A DNA stretch of 64,000 nt from Paenibacillus xylanexedens (GTDB lineage: Bacteria > Bacillota > Bacilli > Paenibacillales > Paenibacillaceae): assembly GCF_007680605.1 (NCBI RefSeq), contig NZ_VEIO01000003.1, positions 96,476 through 160,475 of the forward strand, written 5' to 3'. The translations under genes were made by a program, and so were the position numbers. The notes under the pieces were generated by a model, which was not told where the DNA came from, made no database searches, and was given only the letters and a program-made list of their open reading frames with translations. Shown here piece by piece: positions 8,132-18,254 of the stretch; positions within the stretch are counted from its first letter, which is position 1, and the number at the start of each line of letters is the position of its first letter.

Positions 8132-9853
8132 ATGAATAGTTTGTTTATGCGAATTTTTTTGTTTTTTTCCTGTTTGATGCTGGCTGCGGGGGCCATTTTG
8201 GGCATCACCATGTATCAGGCGTCTGCTCAATTGGTTGAACAATCGATGGGGATGCAGGCACAGGCTGTAGCTGAACGGGCAGCCGCTTTGATTGATACGA
8301 CACTGTATGCTCCACTCAGCACGGGGCAGGACAAAACGGCGTATTACGATACGCTGCGCGCACAACTTAGCCAGTTGCGTGAAGCCAACGGACTCAAATA
8401 TTTGTACACACTTGGCACACGCGAGGAAAGTGGAAAGGTTGCGTATTATTACGTGGTAGACGGGGCCGCGCCGGATGTAGCCGAGGATGATTTTTCCCCG
8501 TACGGTACAACGGAGGAAACACTGTACGATGGCATGCTTCAAGCCTTTTCAGAAGACACATCCGTTCGCGGAGAGCTTACTCGGGATGAAGATTACGGGG
8601 CTACGATTACCGCTTATGTACCGATTCATGGATCGGATGGCAAGATGTTAGGCATTGTAGGCGCAGATCTGGACTCTACCGCCGTCTATGAACTCATGTC
8701 GAGCAACCGCATCACGATGGTTTGGACAGCGCTGGCGATTGTATTGCTCAGTGTATTGCTGGTGTATATTTTCGCACGTTATCTGACAAGGCCACTGGTG
8801 AAGCTGAAACAGCTCATTGCCGAAGTTGGAAAAGGGGACCTCACCGTCAACGTGGAGCTTGGACGCAAAGACGAAATTGGCCAGCTCGCTTCCGAGTTCA
8901 AACACCTGGTTACGGATACCCGGCAAGTCATGACGGGCATTCGCCAAAGCTCGGATTCCCTGCTTCACGCCGCAGAAGGCGTATCCCGGCATTCCCAGGC
9001 AACGGCCGAGGCCAGTCAGCGGATTGCAGAGCATACGAATCATACTGCACAAGGGGCTTCCGAACAGGTGGTACGCGCTGGAGAAGTCACTGTAGCCATG
9101 GAAGAAATCACACGTAGCATGCAGCACATTGCTCATTCTTCTTCCAGAGTTGCCGACGTATCACAACAGACAACGAACGATGCCATTCAAGGACAGGCGA
9201 AGCTGGATACAGCCATCCGTAGCATGGACGGGATTCATCGGGCCAACGTACAGATGGCCGCATCGACGACCCAGCTTACGGATTACTCCAGCCAGATTGA
9301 ATCGGTAGCCCAATTGATGAAAAATATTGCTTCACAGACAAATCTGCTCGCACTCAATGCCAGTATTGAAGCAGCCCGTGCAGGTGAACACGGCAATGGT
9401 TTCGCCGTAGTTGCTTCCGAGGTCCGCAAGCTTGCAGGAGAATCCGAGCAATCTTCACAACATGTAGCCGAGTTGATTGCAGAGATGACACGTCAGACCT
9501 CTTTGCTTGCAGAACATATGTCGGCAAGCACTACAGCGGTGCAATCCGGTCTGACCGTTGTGCAAGAGGCAGGTCAATCGTTCTCCTCCATTCATGGCGG
9601 CATTGAAACGATCAACGAGCGCCTGCATGAAGTGTCCGCAGCTTCTGAACAACTGTCAGCAAGCTCGGAGGAAGTGTCGGCATCCATTGAAAACATGGAA
9701 CATATCTCGCGAGAATCCTCATCCAGCATCCAGAAGGTATCTCAGGCTGCCGAAACGCAGCTGCAATCCATGGGTGAGATCAGTGCTTCTGCCGAGTCGC
9801 TACGTGTTTTATCGAGCGAGCTGAATGGCCTGATCAGCCGCTTTAAGATCTAG
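8132..9853 (+). CDS. Methyl-accepting chemotaxis protein
   Basis: Membrane chemoreceptor. TM1 spans about residues 7-28, an extracellular sensing domain about 30-190, TM2 about 193-214 and a HAMP domain about 215-268. A long coiled-coil signalling domain follows, with the highly conserved tip ([24 protein letters not shown]...[12 protein letters not shown]) at about 395-430. Length (573 aa) is normal. The sensing domain resembles small-molecule-binding dCache/PAS-like receptors but the ligand cannot be read from sequence. AAGGGGGAG lies upstream of the start. Two terminators follow, so it appears to be transcribed alone. Confidence 0.93.
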   Translation: MNSLFMRIFLFFSCLMLAAGAILGITMYQASAQLVEQSMGMQAQAVAERAAALIDTTLYAPLSTGQDKTAYYDTLRAQLSQLREANGLKYLYTLGTREESGKVAYYYVVDGAAPDVAEDDFSPYGTTEETLYDGMLQAFSEDTSVRGELTRDEDYGATITAYVPIHGSDGKMLGIVGADLDSTAVYELMSSNRITMVWTALAIVLLSVLLVYIFARYLTRPLVKLKQLIAEVGKGDLTVNVELGRKDEIGQLASEFKHLVTDTRQVMTGIRQSSDSLLHAAEGVSRHSQATAEASQRIAEHTNHTAQGASEQVVRAGEVTVAMEEITRSMQHIAHSSSRVADVSQQTTNDAIQGQAKLDTAIRSMDGIHRANVQMAASTTQLTDYSSQIESVAQLMKNIASQTNLLALNASIEAARAGEHGNGFAVVASEVRKLAGESEQSSQHVAELIAEMTRQTSLLAEHMSASTTAVQSGLTVVQEAGQSFSSIHGGIETINERLHEVSAASEQLSASSEEVSASIENMEHISRESSSSIQKVSQAAETQLQSMGEISASAESLRVLSSELNGLISRFKI

Positions 9854-9878
9854 TTCGTTGCCCACTTGCTCCACACCA

Positions 9879-9950
9879 AAAAGCCGCATGGCAGTGATCC
9901 ACATCATCGGGATTCTTCCCGATCATCGGAACACAGCCTGCGGCTTTCTT
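9879..9950 (+). terminator. First terminator after the chemoreceptor gene
   Basis: AAAGCCGCA and TGCGGCTTT close a long stem that contains an inner hairpin ATCGGG-ATTCTT-CCCGAT; T-rich sequence follows. Confidence 0.7.
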
Positions 9951-9959
9951 TAGCTCTTA

Positions 9960-10007
9960 CCTTTATACGATGCGTATCGTTGATACGTATCGTATAAAGG
10001 TCTTTTT
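9960..10007 (+). terminator. Second, near-perfect palindromic terminator
   Basis: Arms of 19 bp (CCTTTATACGATGCGTATC against GATACGTATCGTATAAAGG) with one G-T mismatch and a 3-nt loop are followed by TCTTTTT. The stem is symmetric and could also work for the convergent nucleoside hydrolase gene. Confidence 0.75.
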
Positions 10008-10043
10008 ATCTTACATGAAGGTCAGCCCTGCGGCTGCCGATCA

Positions 10044-10997
10044 TTAGTAACGCTGCGGAGCAGCTTTTTTACCCAAATCCGTCATGTATGTGAAAAATGC
10101 TTCCGGATCTGTATCATACACCAGTTGTACCGGACGTCCGTCCGCTTGCTCCACCGTGCGGCCTTGGCTTGGGCCATCTGGAATAACGATGCAGTTCACG
10201 GTTTTTTTCTTCACGATGTCCTCGCGGCCTACGGAAGCCGTAGTCAGCACATCCCACAGATAATACGTGGAGTTGGTTTCACTGTACACCAGTGGCGGAC
10301 AACCTGCATAACAGTTCCCCAGGAAATCCACGCCTTCGAAGCGGCGTTCTGCTGCCCAGCGGTTACGGACTGCGGGTGTAAGAGGTACTTTGTTCGTGCT
10401 TTCCAGTGCAACCAGATCAATCTGGATGCCGCTCTGCCATACGCGATAAGCCGCTTCCGGGTCCCAGAATACGTTCCATTCCGCCGTACCGTCATGCTCC
10501 GGCTCTTCTACGTTTCCGCGTTCGAATGTACCGCCCATCCATACCAGCTTGTCGATTTTCTCTTCGATGTCCGGTGCTTCGTCCAGCGCACGCGCGAGGT
10601 CTGTCAGCGGGCCAGTGAACAACAGCAATGTTTTGCCTTCGGTATTACGTACTTTCTCAATTAGATGCTGATGCGCAGGAATAGCCGAGAGCGGCGCTTC
10701 CATTTTGCCGGATTCATTCAGAACAGGCAGTGCATCTACATAGAATGAGTGCAGTCTCCATGCAGCTGGAAACGGGTTTTTGCCTCTGGAATTGGATTTA
10801 GCCACTTCGATAGAATACGTCCCGAAACGATCGATAATTTTACGGCTCGCATCGGTTGCCGGCTCCAAATACCCGTCTGCCGGAATAACCGATACACCGG
10901 TTACGTTTACATTGTCCATTTGCAGAAGCATAAACAGCGATACGAGATCATCCACGCCGCCGTCATGATTGAAATACACATTCAGTTTGTTCGTCAT
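10044..10997 (-). CDS. Inosine-uridine-preferring type nucleoside hydrolase
   Basis: Hydrolyses the N-glycosidic bond of nucleosides for base salvage. The N-terminal calcium-binding cluster NHDGGVDDLVSL and a LLFTGPLTDLARAL segment match the family, as do WMGGTFERGNVE and the AEWNVFWDPEAA segment with its Asp. At about 317 aa the length is normal. Two in-frame ATGs are possible (11009 and 10997); I prefer 10997 because AAGGATG is well spaced for it and abuts the first. No neighbour is clearly connected; it appears monocistronic. Confidence 0.85.
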   Translation of the reverse strand: MTNKLNVYFNHDGGVDDLVSLFMLLQMDNVNVTGVSVIPADGYLEPATDASRKIIDRFGTYSIEVAKSNSRGKNPFPAAWRLHSFYVDALPVLNESGKMEAPLSAIPAHQHLIEKVRNTEGKTLLLFTGPLTDLARALDEAPDIEEKIDKLVWMGGTFERGNVEEPEHDGTAEWNVFWDPEAAYRVWQSGIQIDLVALESTNKVPLTPAVRNRWAAERRFEGVDFLGNCYAGCPPLVYSETNSTYYLWDVLTTASVGREDIVKKKTVNCIVIPDGPSQGRTVEQADGRPVQLVYDTDPEAFFTYMTDLGKKAAPQRY

Positions 10998-11213
10998 GCT
11001 TGCTTTCATCCTTCCTCTGGTTACCCCATTGATGTGAACTTGTCCGTCTGCCCAAGGCCGACGCTTCTTCTATTATGTCCCATAACCCTAAGCCGAGTAA
11101 ACCTTCCGCACCCAAAGAATCCCGTATCCGCAACATATCCTGCGCATTTTTACCAGCTTATCCATTCCATCTCAGACATACAAACCCAAGGCTCTCGCCT
11201 CTGGTAAAAAGAA

Positions 11214-11249
11214 AGATGGACCACGGGCATCAAGCCCCGCCGTCCATCT
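11214..11249 (-). terminator. Terminator after the MMPL gene
   Basis: On the minus strand AGATGGAC...GTCCATCT with an inner GC-rich CGGGG/CCCG stem is followed by TTTCTTTTT (11206-11213 on the plus strand). Confidence 0.7.
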
Positions 11250-11264
11250 GTCCCTCTCCATGGT

Positions 11265-13496
11265 TTACAGGGATCGGGTTGGTTTCTTCTCTTGCTTCTC
11301 GGCAATCTCCGTATACTTGCCTGGCCAGAAAGCCCATTTGCCCAGCAACGCTGTAATCGCTGGCACCATGAACGGACGAACCAGGAACGTATCGAGCATA
11401 ACACCTACCGCGGTAATAATCCCGAACTGCACCAGCACCTGAATCGGCAAGGTTGCCAGAACGGCGAACGTACCCGCCAGAATCAGACCTGCAGAGGTAA
11501 TGACCGATCCTGTCTCACCTACGCCTTCCTTGATCGCCTGACGAAGTGGCATCGTTTTGCGTTTCTGCCAGATGCTTGAGATCATGAAGATGTTATAATC
11601 CTCGCCGAGTGCTACGAGGAAGACAAAGGAGTACAGCGGGATGGCTCCCTGAATCGCTTCTGCTCCAAGTCCATAGTGGATAATGATCCAGCCTAGGCCC
11701 AGTGCGGAGAAATACGACAGGACTACAGTGACAATCAAGTATGCCGTCGCAACGATCGAGCGCAGATAGAGCAGCAGTAGCAGTGTAATCATACCGATGA
11801 CGACCGGAATAATAATCTTTGCATCCCGCTCTCCAGCGACTTCGATATCATATTGTTCGGCAGTCTGCCCATCAATCCACACTTGTTGATCCACATTGGT
11901 AACTCCGGCGTCTTTCAATGCCGCTTCCGCCGTAGCCCGCAAGTCAGGAATATGCTGCATCGCTTCGATTGAGTAAGGATTGAGATTGAACTCTACGTTA
12001 TACGCCGTAATGTTGGCATTCTCCGCGCCTTGCTGCGGGTCACCCACCTTGCTGATATAATCCAGTGATTCGAGACGTGTTTTCAGATCTGTCTCTTTGC
12101 CCCCGGCATCCACGATCACTTTAACTGGAGCGAGCTCACCTTGCGAAAATTGCTCCCCAATGACCTTGAAGCCTTCACGGGAAGGTACATTTTCCGGGAA
12201 GGAGGATAACAAGTCGTACGTAAATTTCACTTGTGTTGAAAAAGCAGCCAGTCCACCGAGCAGCACTACCGTAATCGCCAGAACCGTCCAAGGTTTAGTC
12301 GTTACGATGCGTCCGATCCAGCTTTCACGGACTTTACGCGGAGCCGGAGCCGGTTTGCCTTTTTTCTTCGCCCGCTCCACTTCCATCTCGTGAGTACGTG
12401 GAACGAACGGATAGAACGATCCCCGTCCGAAGATGGCCAGCAGCGCCGGAACCAGTGTCAGGCTTGCAATAAACATGATGAAGATGGACAGACTGAAAGG
12501 TACGGCAAAACGATGATATGCACCGTATTCAGCTAACAGCAATACGAGTAGAGCTGCGACAACCGTAAATCCACTCATCGCAATCGCGCCAGATGAACCG
12601 GTGATGGCTTGGAAGATCGCTTTCTTTTTATCCGGCTCATGATAGAGAATTTGACGGTATCTGGAGATCATAAACAGACAGTAGTCCGTACCTGCTCCGA
12701 AGAGTAATACAGTCATGATGGAGATCGACTGGGCGTCAACTGTAATCCAGCCCTGATCCGCCATAAATCCGAGAATCGGACTGGTGACCATATAAGCGAA
12801 ACCTACGGCAATAATCGGAATGATCGCTAGCACCGGTGAACGGTAGATCAGCAAGAGCAACACGAGTACAAGCACGACAGTTGCGATGAGCAGAGACACA
12901 TCGGCGGATGAGAACAATCCGCTTGCATCAATCGATATGCCCACTGGTCCGGTTACGCGTGCAATTAACTTGCCTTCAGTATCTATTGCCGTATCAAATG
13001 GATTCATGCCGAAGATGGCTTTTGTTTTCTCCTCTAACCCTTCTACACCTGCCTTCAGTTGCTCTGAGTCGGCATCTTTGTTGAAAAACAGCGGCATGAC
13101 GATGGTGCTTCCGTCTTCCGAGAGCTGACCTTTAATCGCCTGCGGTGGCAGCTGATACAGTGGCACAACGGACTGTTGCTGCTCCACTGGGTCTTGATCC
13201 AATCGCTCGGTTAACGCCTGAATCTGCTGGATTTGATCCTCTGTGAGTCCAGCAGAGTTACGCCAGACAATCAGCGCGGGTAAGCCCTCGCCGCCAGGGA
13301 ATTCCTTTTTCGCCAAGGCAGCGGCCTGTACGGAAGGTTTTGAATCACTTAAATCTTGTGCGTTGTTGGTCTCACGTTGATTTACTGCCGGCCACACCAG
13401 ACCAAGTACAACCGCAATGATAATCCATACGAGCAGTGTCACCCATTTACTTCGTTTGCCCGCTACGAAGCGGCCATAACCTGAACCTTCCTGCAT
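11265..13496 (-). CDS. MMPL/RND-family membrane exporter
   Basis: A 743-residue transporter with the MMPL plan: TM1 near residues 17-37, a large extracellular domain, five helices (about 190-365), a second extracellular domain (about 410-550) and five or six C-terminal helices. FGAGTDYCLFMISRYRQ and the repeat-equivalent LGEDYNIFMISSIWQK are the two family signature helices carrying the acidic residues used for proton coupling. It lies divergent from a tetR gene. Such pairs usually export lipids, antibiotics or other hydrophobic compounds under TetR control; the substrate is not deducible. GGGAG precedes the start. Confidence 0.9.
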   Translation of the reverse strand: MQEGSGYGRFVAGKRSKWVTLLVWIIIAVVLGLVWPAVNQRETNNAQDLSDSKPSVQAAALAKKEFPGGEGLPALIVWRNSAGLTEDQIQQIQALTERLDQDPVEQQQSVVPLYQLPPQAIKGQLSEDGSTIVMPLFFNKDADSEQLKAGVEGLEEKTKAIFGMNPFDTAIDTEGKLIARVTGPVGISIDASGLFSSADVSLLIATVVLVLVLLLLIYRSPVLAIIPIIAVGFAYMVTSPILGFMADQGWITVDAQSISIMTVLLFGAGTDYCLFMISRYRQILYHEPDKKKAIFQAITGSSGAIAMSGFTVVAALLVLLLAEYGAYHRFAVPFSLSIFIMFIASLTLVPALLAIFGRGSFYPFVPRTHEMEVERAKKKGKPAPAPRKVRESWIGRIVTTKPWTVLAITVVLLGGLAAFSTQVKFTYDLLSSFPENVPSREGFKVIGEQFSQGELAPVKVIVDAGGKETDLKTRLESLDYISKVGDPQQGAENANITAYNVEFNLNPYSIEAMQHIPDLRATAEAALKDAGVTNVDQQVWIDGQTAEQYDIEVAGERDAKIIIPVVIGMITLLLLLYLRSIVATAYLIVTVVLSYFSALGLGWIIIHYGLGAEAIQGAIPLYSFVFLVALGEDYNIFMISSIWQKRKTMPLRQAIKEGVGETGSVITSAGLILAGTFAVLATLPIQVLVQFGIITAVGVMLDTFLVRPFMVPAITALLGKWAFWPGKYTEIAEKQEKKPTRSL

Positions 13497-13660
13497 GGTC
13501 TAATCATCTCCCTAGTTTTGTTTTAATCCATATAAGTTGAACAGAAAGATGGTTTGCACAGACACTTCGATGACAGAATAACCTGGAAAGTAGCTGTGCA
13601 AAGTAAACAGTTCAACTCATACGAGAAATCTTTTTATCAAAAACAGCTTTTAAATTAATG

Positions 13661-13708
13661 TCATGGTATGGAAATGAACCATGGGTCATAATATAATCGA
13701 GTTAATTA
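13661..13708 (+). promoter_or_regulatory. tetR/MMPL intergenic promoter and dyad
   Basis: TGGAAA (13669-13674), 17 bp and TATAAT (13692-13697) form a plausible plus-strand promoter for tetR. It overlaps the dyad CATGG-N12/13-CCATG (about 13662-13684) and is followed by two TTAATTAT repeats. One of these may be the TetR operator controlling both divergent genes. Confidence 0.4.
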
Positions 13709-13789
13709 TATATACCGGAAGGTTAATTATGCAATCCCTAATTTTTTGAAAAGTCACAATACGTTATTTTATCGTAAATGAGGTCGAGT

Positions 13790-14428
13790 ATGATGAACAA
13801 AAAAACAAGAAAAGAAGCACGCCCGGCGCGTGCTCCAGGCAGACCCAAAGCAAGTACAGATCAAGCTTCCGCCTACAATAACATCCTAATGACGGCCTCA
13901 CGGCTGTTTATGGAATACGGATACGAAGCCGTTTCCCTTCAGCAGATCGCTTCGTTATGTCAGGTGACCAAAGCATCGATCTATTATCATTTTTCGAGCA
14001 AACCGGAACTTTTCACCATAGCCATTACCCGTATGATGGCGATGGGCATGCAACAGACCACACTGCGGCTTGAAGAACCCGGCACGTTGTACAAACGGCT
14101 GGTCAACGTGGCGGATGCCAAGATGCAACAGTCTCATGTGGATACGGAAACGATGATGCGTGAAGCCGAAACGTATCTGAATGCCGACCAGTTTGCTCAG
14201 ATCCGGGATGCGGAAAATCGTATCTTCGAAGTTCTCGCTACACATTTCCAGCGGGAAATGGATCATGGGTATCTGAGAGAGGCCAATCCCCTGCTGCTTG
14301 CTCAGGCCTTCACGTCCCTGCTGATGCTCGCCAATCGTGAGGAAGTGCGTCGTATGCACGATACGATTGCCGAACTAGCCGAGGAACTCGTCGGACTCTT
14401 TTTGAACGGAGCGGTTAAACATCCATAG
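13790..14428 (+). CDS. TetR/AcrR-family transcriptional regulator
   Basis: DNA-binding repressor. After a basic N-terminal tail, the HTH lies at about residues 40-65 (SLQQIASLCQVTKASIYYHFSSKPELF), followed by an all-helical ligand domain. ATG 13790 is chosen over 13778 because GAGG lies 6 bp before it, inside the longer frame. It is divergent from the MMPL exporter and probably represses it and itself until an exporter substrate is bound; this is inferred from family practice. Confidence 0.88.
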   Translation: MMNKKTRKEARPARAPGRPKASTDQASAYNNILMTASRLFMEYGYEAVSLQQIASLCQVTKASIYYHFSSKPELFTIAITRMMAMGMQQTTLRLEEPGTLYKRLVNVADAKMQQSHVDTETMMREAETYLNADQFAQIRDAENRIFEVLATHFQREMDHGYLREANPLLLAQAFTSLLMLANREEVRRMHDTIAELAEELVGLFLNGAVKHP

Positions 14429-14561
14429 GATGATTAGACGTGTAAACACACCTTACCCTCTACCGTTCCATGTGCGCATCTGGCATCACATGGAGAACAT
14501 TTAGTAAGATTACGGTGATCGTTAAATCGGCCAAATTGGGCTAGAACAACCTTGACGTAGA

Positions 14562-16079
14562 TCAGCAGAACGTCTCCCATACACGCGCCAGCGCAGCGAT
14601 GCCTGGCTCGATGTTCTCTGCTTCAATGCCGGCAAATCCGATGATAAACTCTCTTTTGCCGTCAGCCGGAGCACTTCCGTTTGCCCACAGATACTCCGCC
14701 GAGGCCACACGTATACCCATCCCTAACGCCGCAGCCACCATATTCCTGGCGGCATTCGGGTTGATCAGCCTTAATACCAGATGGAATCCGGCTTGTTCGC
14801 CCTTGATCTCCATTCCGGGTTGACTCCCGAAATGCTGCTGGATGGCCTGCACAGTCAGGTCATGTTTGCGTTTATACAGGTTGCGCATTTTACGAATATG
14901 TTTACCCAGCTCTCCGTCTCGCATGAATAACTCCAATGTCCGCTGATGCAGACGTGAAGCTGACTGTTCGAACAGAACCGTTCGATAAACCTCGCCAAAA
15001 TGGGGAAGGAGCGCCTTCGGCAAGACCATATAGTGCACACAAAAGGAAGGTGCCAGCACCTGAGAGAATCCCCCCATATAGATGACAGGAGCGTTCTCCC
15101 GCAGTCCTTGCATCGAAGAAATGGGACGGCCGGAATATCTGAATTCACCGTCATAATCATCCTCAATCAGATAGGCCCCGGAACGTTCCGCCCAGTCCAG
15201 CAAAGCGAGCCTGCGGCTGATAGGCATCGGCATGCCCATGGGAAACTGATGCGACGGGGAAACACCAGCTAACGACACATCTGCCTGATCCAGTTCATCC
15301 AGATTTATGCCTTCGCTGTCCAGCGAGATTGGGATAATCCCGTATCCATAATTTCGAAAGGTTCCGGGTAACAGGCGATACCCGGGGTTCTCCACGGCAA
15401 TGGATCGAACTCCACCTTTCCGAAGCATCGTCTGTGTAAGCAAGGACATAAGCAGATGTTGCTCTGCACCTACCACGATCTGCTCAGGCGTACAACGAAC
15501 TCCTCTAAATTGTCCTAAATAGGCTGCAATCTCGTTGCGCAATCCCCACTCACCCTGCGGGTTTCCGTAAAATAATAAACCTTTGGATTCTTCACGCCAC
15601 ACCCGGTTCGCGTACTGCTGCCATTTCACATAAGGAAACAGGCTAAAATCATTGTGCGACATATGAAAATCATAGGTAACATTCGTCACCGGACGCAAGC
15701 TCTGTAGGTCTGGTGATACTACTGTAGAACCTGCCTGTTCCTGCCTGTTGGTTGTACGGGTATAGTTAACCTCTTTTTCATTTTCTGCCGAAGGTATATC
15801 GGACTTCCCCAATAGCATATCGTGATAACCTTCGACCACAGCTCGAACGCGATAACCTCTACGTGGCTCGCTATATACGTATCCTTCCGCAATAAGTTGC
15901 TGGTACGCTGCTTCCACTGGTGTTGTGCTTATGCCCAGCAGTTCTGCCCATTTTCGCACAGAAGGAAGACGGCTGTGTTCCACCAATTCTCCGCTTAAAA
16001 TTTCCCGTTTGATATGATCCGAAAGCTGAATATAGACGGGTGCACTGTCGTGCTCATCAAGTTTAGGTAATTGCATCAT
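14562..16079 (-). CDS. MocR/PdxR-type regulator (GntR HTH plus aminotransferase-like domain) with PLP lysine replaced by Gln
   Basis: The N-terminal GntR winged helix spans about residues 14-80 (YIQLSDHIKREILSGEL ... LPSVRKWAELLGIS). After a long linker comes a fold-type I aminotransferase domain, with SPSHQFPMG and EDDYDGEFRYSG (the Asp that pairs with the pyridine nitrogen) intact. In family members the Schiff-base lysine lies in a GTFSK-LxP motif; here the segment reads GGFSQVLAPSF, with codon CAG (15060-15062) giving Gln340. The protein may therefore bind its ligand non-covalently or not use PLP. It is divergent from a GNAT gene. Confidence 0.88.
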   Translation of the reverse strand: MMQLPKLDEHDSAPVYIQLSDHIKREILSGELVEHSRLPSVRKWAELLGISTTPVEAAYQQLIAEGYVYSEPRRGYRVRAVVEGYHDMLLGKSDIPSAENEKEVNYTRTTNRQEQAGSTVVSPDLQSLRPVTNVTYDFHMSHNDFSLFPYVKWQQYANRVWREESKGLLFYGNPQGEWGLRNEIAAYLGQFRGVRCTPEQIVVGAEQHLLMSLLTQTMLRKGGVRSIAVENPGYRLLPGTFRNYGYGIIPISLDSEGINLDELDQADVSLAGVSPSHQFPMGMPMPISRRLALLDWAERSGAYLIEDDYDGEFRYSGRPISSMQGLRENAPVIYMGGFSQVLAPSFCVHYMVLPKALLPHFGEVYRTVLFEQSASRLHQRTLELFMRDGELGKHIRKMRNLYKRKHDLTVQAIQQHFGSQPGMEIKGEQAGFHLVLRLINPNAARNMVAAALGMGIRVASAEYLWANGSAPADGKREFIIGFAGIEAENIEPGIAALARVWETFC

Positions 16080-16268
16080 AACTGCCTCACTCCATCTGTC
16101 CTTTTCATTTTATTAAAACTGTATATTTGGAAGTATACAGCATTGAGATATACTCATGTCAGAAGCAAGGAATTGCAAATAATATTCAGGCGAAACAACA
16201 CGCTAGATGCCTCAAAAATCTCGCGCTTCACAAGTTTGCTTGAAATAGATCAGGAGGGAAACCAACCT

Positions 16269-16850
16269 ATGTCACACCTTACATCTACAAATCGTATCGC
16301 CAAACTCATGCAGACTGAACGCATTTACCTGCGCCCATTCGATATCACCGATGTGGATGCTTATTATCCAAGCCTGTTTGAGCCCGAAATGCGTAAACAA
16401 ACAGGAACTCAAGCGAGCTTTATCCGTTCTCAGGTTGAAAAGTATGTAGAGAGTTTAGCTCAGGACGACTCGCGACTGAACCTGCTTATTGCATTACAAA
16501 ACACCGACGAAATCATCGGGGATGTCGCTCTGATGGACATGCATGCCAAAAATCGCAGTGCACATATTCGCATCGCCATCGATCAGCCAGCTCACCAAGG
16601 CAAGGGATATGGTAGTGAAGCGCTACTGCTTATGCTGGACTACGGCTTCGGCATTGCCAATCTACACCGGATCGAGCTGGAGGTCTTTGCTTTTAACGAA
16701 CGCGCCATTCGCACGTATGAGAAGCTCGGCTTCCAGCGTGAAGGCGTGAAGCGGGACATGTTGTACTACAATCACCAGTATCATGATGCCATTCTGATGA
16801 GCATTCTTGAGCATGAGTTCCGGGAGAAACATCTGAAAATAGACAAATGA
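16269..16850 (+). CDS. GNAT acetyltransferase, RimJ/RimL-like
   Basis: Acetyl-CoA-dependent N-acetyltransferase of about 193 aa. The N-terminal strand LMQTERIYLRPFDITDVDAYY, the acetyl-CoA loop DQPAHQGKGYGSEAL and the C-terminal AIRTYEKLGFQREG are typical of the RimJ/L branch, which acetylates protein N-termini, amino acids or antibiotics. ATG 16269 with AGGAGGG upstream is chosen; an in-frame ATG at 16071 has no ribosome site and would add 66 atypical residues. It is divergent from the MocR-like regulator and may be its target. Confidence 0.85.
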   Translation: MSHLTSTNRIAKLMQTERIYLRPFDITDVDAYYPSLFEPEMRKQTGTQASFIRSQVEKYVESLAQDDSRLNLLIALQNTDEIIGDVALMDMHAKNRSAHIRIAIDQPAHQGKGYGSEALLLMLDYGFGIANLHRIELEVFAFNERAIRTYEKLGFQREGVKRDMLYYNHQYHDAILMSILEHEFREKHLKIDK

Positions 16851-16885
16851 TAGAGTTCACGCAAAAAATACAAAAACCGGGGAGG

Positions 16886-17782
16886 TTATTCCTCCGCCCC
16901 GGTCAGAAAATGCAGATGACCCGCCAGCACCGACAGCTCGGCGGGTGTCTCCATGTACAATTCGCCATCCGTATCGGCTGGCATTGGTACATCTGTTTTT
17001 ATTTTCAACGTAGACGCCTTGAAGTAGGAAATACTCTCATTCCGGGGTTGCCATTCTCCCTCTGGCTTATGTGAAAGCACCTCACGCAGAAGTGGAATGC
17101 CTGTCTCATGAATAATAAGCACATCCAACTTACCATCCTGCAACGCATCCGGAGCAAACGGTAACGCATTCGTGCCCAGAAAACGTCCATTCGCCGCGTA
17201 GATCATCACCGCTTCGCCTGTTGTCCGCTCTCCATCGATCTCTAGCTCATACTGAAATGGCTCGGAACGGGTTAGCGTCTGGAGTGTGCTGATGAAATAA
17301 CTGACTTTGCCGAGCGCCCCTTTTAAATTCTCGTTAATGTTCTGTGAAGCCTCACTGATGAGCCCTATTCCGAAAAAGTTCGTAAACACCCGATCATCTG
17401 CTCGTCCCACATCCACCGAGATAACACGACCTGCCAGCATCTCTTGTGCCGCTGTCTCTGTATCCGGTGAAATCCCAAGTGAACGTGCAAAATCATTACA
17501 TGTACCGCCTGGAAGTACACCGATCTGTGGAGGATTTTGCAAGGATGCCAGCCCGTTCACACACTCATGCACCGTACCGTCGCCGCCCAGAATAAACACC
17601 ACATTGAACTCTTCCCCGCGCTTCCGGCACAGCTTCTCTCCTTCACCCGGTTCATCCGTCCGAACCACGACCAATTCATGAATAGCTGGAGCAAGTACGC
17701 CTGTGACCAGACCTAATGTATTCTCCCGATTGGCTTTCCCTGCATGAAGATGATGTATTAACAAGGCTTTATTCCATTCCAT
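16886..17782 (-). CDS. Diacylglycerol/sphingosine-kinase-family lipid kinase
   Basis: Soluble or membrane-associated lipid kinase of the DgkB/YegS/BmrU group. The nucleotide-binding motif FILGGDGTVHE (about residues 61-71) is followed by the LPGGTCNDFARSLG motif. The C-terminal beta-sandwich half includes a DGKLDVLI segment that is conserved in the family. ATG 17782 has GGAGG 8 bp upstream and is preferred to 17797. The likely role is phosphorylating diacylglycerol for recycling into phospholipid or lipoteichoic acid synthesis. It appears monocistronic. Confidence 0.87.
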   Translation of the reverse strand: MEWNKALLIHHLHAGKANRENTLGLVTGVLAPAIHELVVVRTDEPGEGEKLCRKRGEEFNVVFILGGDGTVHECVNGLASLQNPPQIGVLPGGTCNDFARSLGISPDTETAAQEMLAGRVISVDVGRADDRVFTNFFGIGLISEASQNINENLKGALGKVSYFISTLQTLTRSEPFQYELEIDGERTTGEAVMIYAANGRFLGTNALPFAPDALQDGKLDVLIIHETGIPLLREVLSHKPEGEWQPRNESISYFKASTLKIKTDVPMPADTDGELYMETPAELSVLAGHLHFLTGAEE

Positions 17783-18254
17783 GCTGCTTTCCTCCATTCC
17801 AATGCTTGTTTCCCTTTACCCAAAAAGGTTGAAGTGATAAACAAAACCATGGCTCAGCGCATGATCGTGACATGCGAACCGTGGTTGTGAAGGTGAAGCT
17901 TCATATGAAGAAGCAACAGACGGAATATGCATCGTTTTTGTTGTTCATGCGTAATACCAGATAGCTGTACAGGACAAGCTACTTTCGTTTCATTTATGGC
18001 AACGTGAGCTGTATGTTATTATTCTATAAAAATAAAGCTTCTGTTCTGTCTGTAACAACAAATGTATCATCATCTTTTATCATCGTTTCCCATCTCTGCT
18101 CTTATAGCCATTACCTGCTTTAACCGGATGTATGCATGAGAAAAAAGGTTCCTCCGCAACCTATGAGATATAAGCAACAACTTCGCGGGAGCAACCCATT
18201 CAATTCGCTTCAAAACGGTTATATGTACACTATACACGAATGGAGGAATTCCCT
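17783..18254. other. Divergent intergenic region with a large imperfect hairpin
   Basis: A 472-bp gap. At about 17845-17888 AACCATGG...CGCATG-ATCGTGA-CATGCG...CCGTGGTT forms an imperfect hairpin without a U-tract; a small palindrome TGAAGCTTCA follows at about 17901. TTCAAA (18209-18214), 16 bp and TATACA (18231-18236) could be a promoter for the plus-strand gene, although it would leave almost no leader. No gene seen. Confidence 0.35.

Noticed and set aside
14500..14525. Degenerate reverse copy of the repeat (GGTGATCGTTA) after tetR
   Set aside because: Similarity is limited to one half, and no partner is found 50 or 70 bp away.
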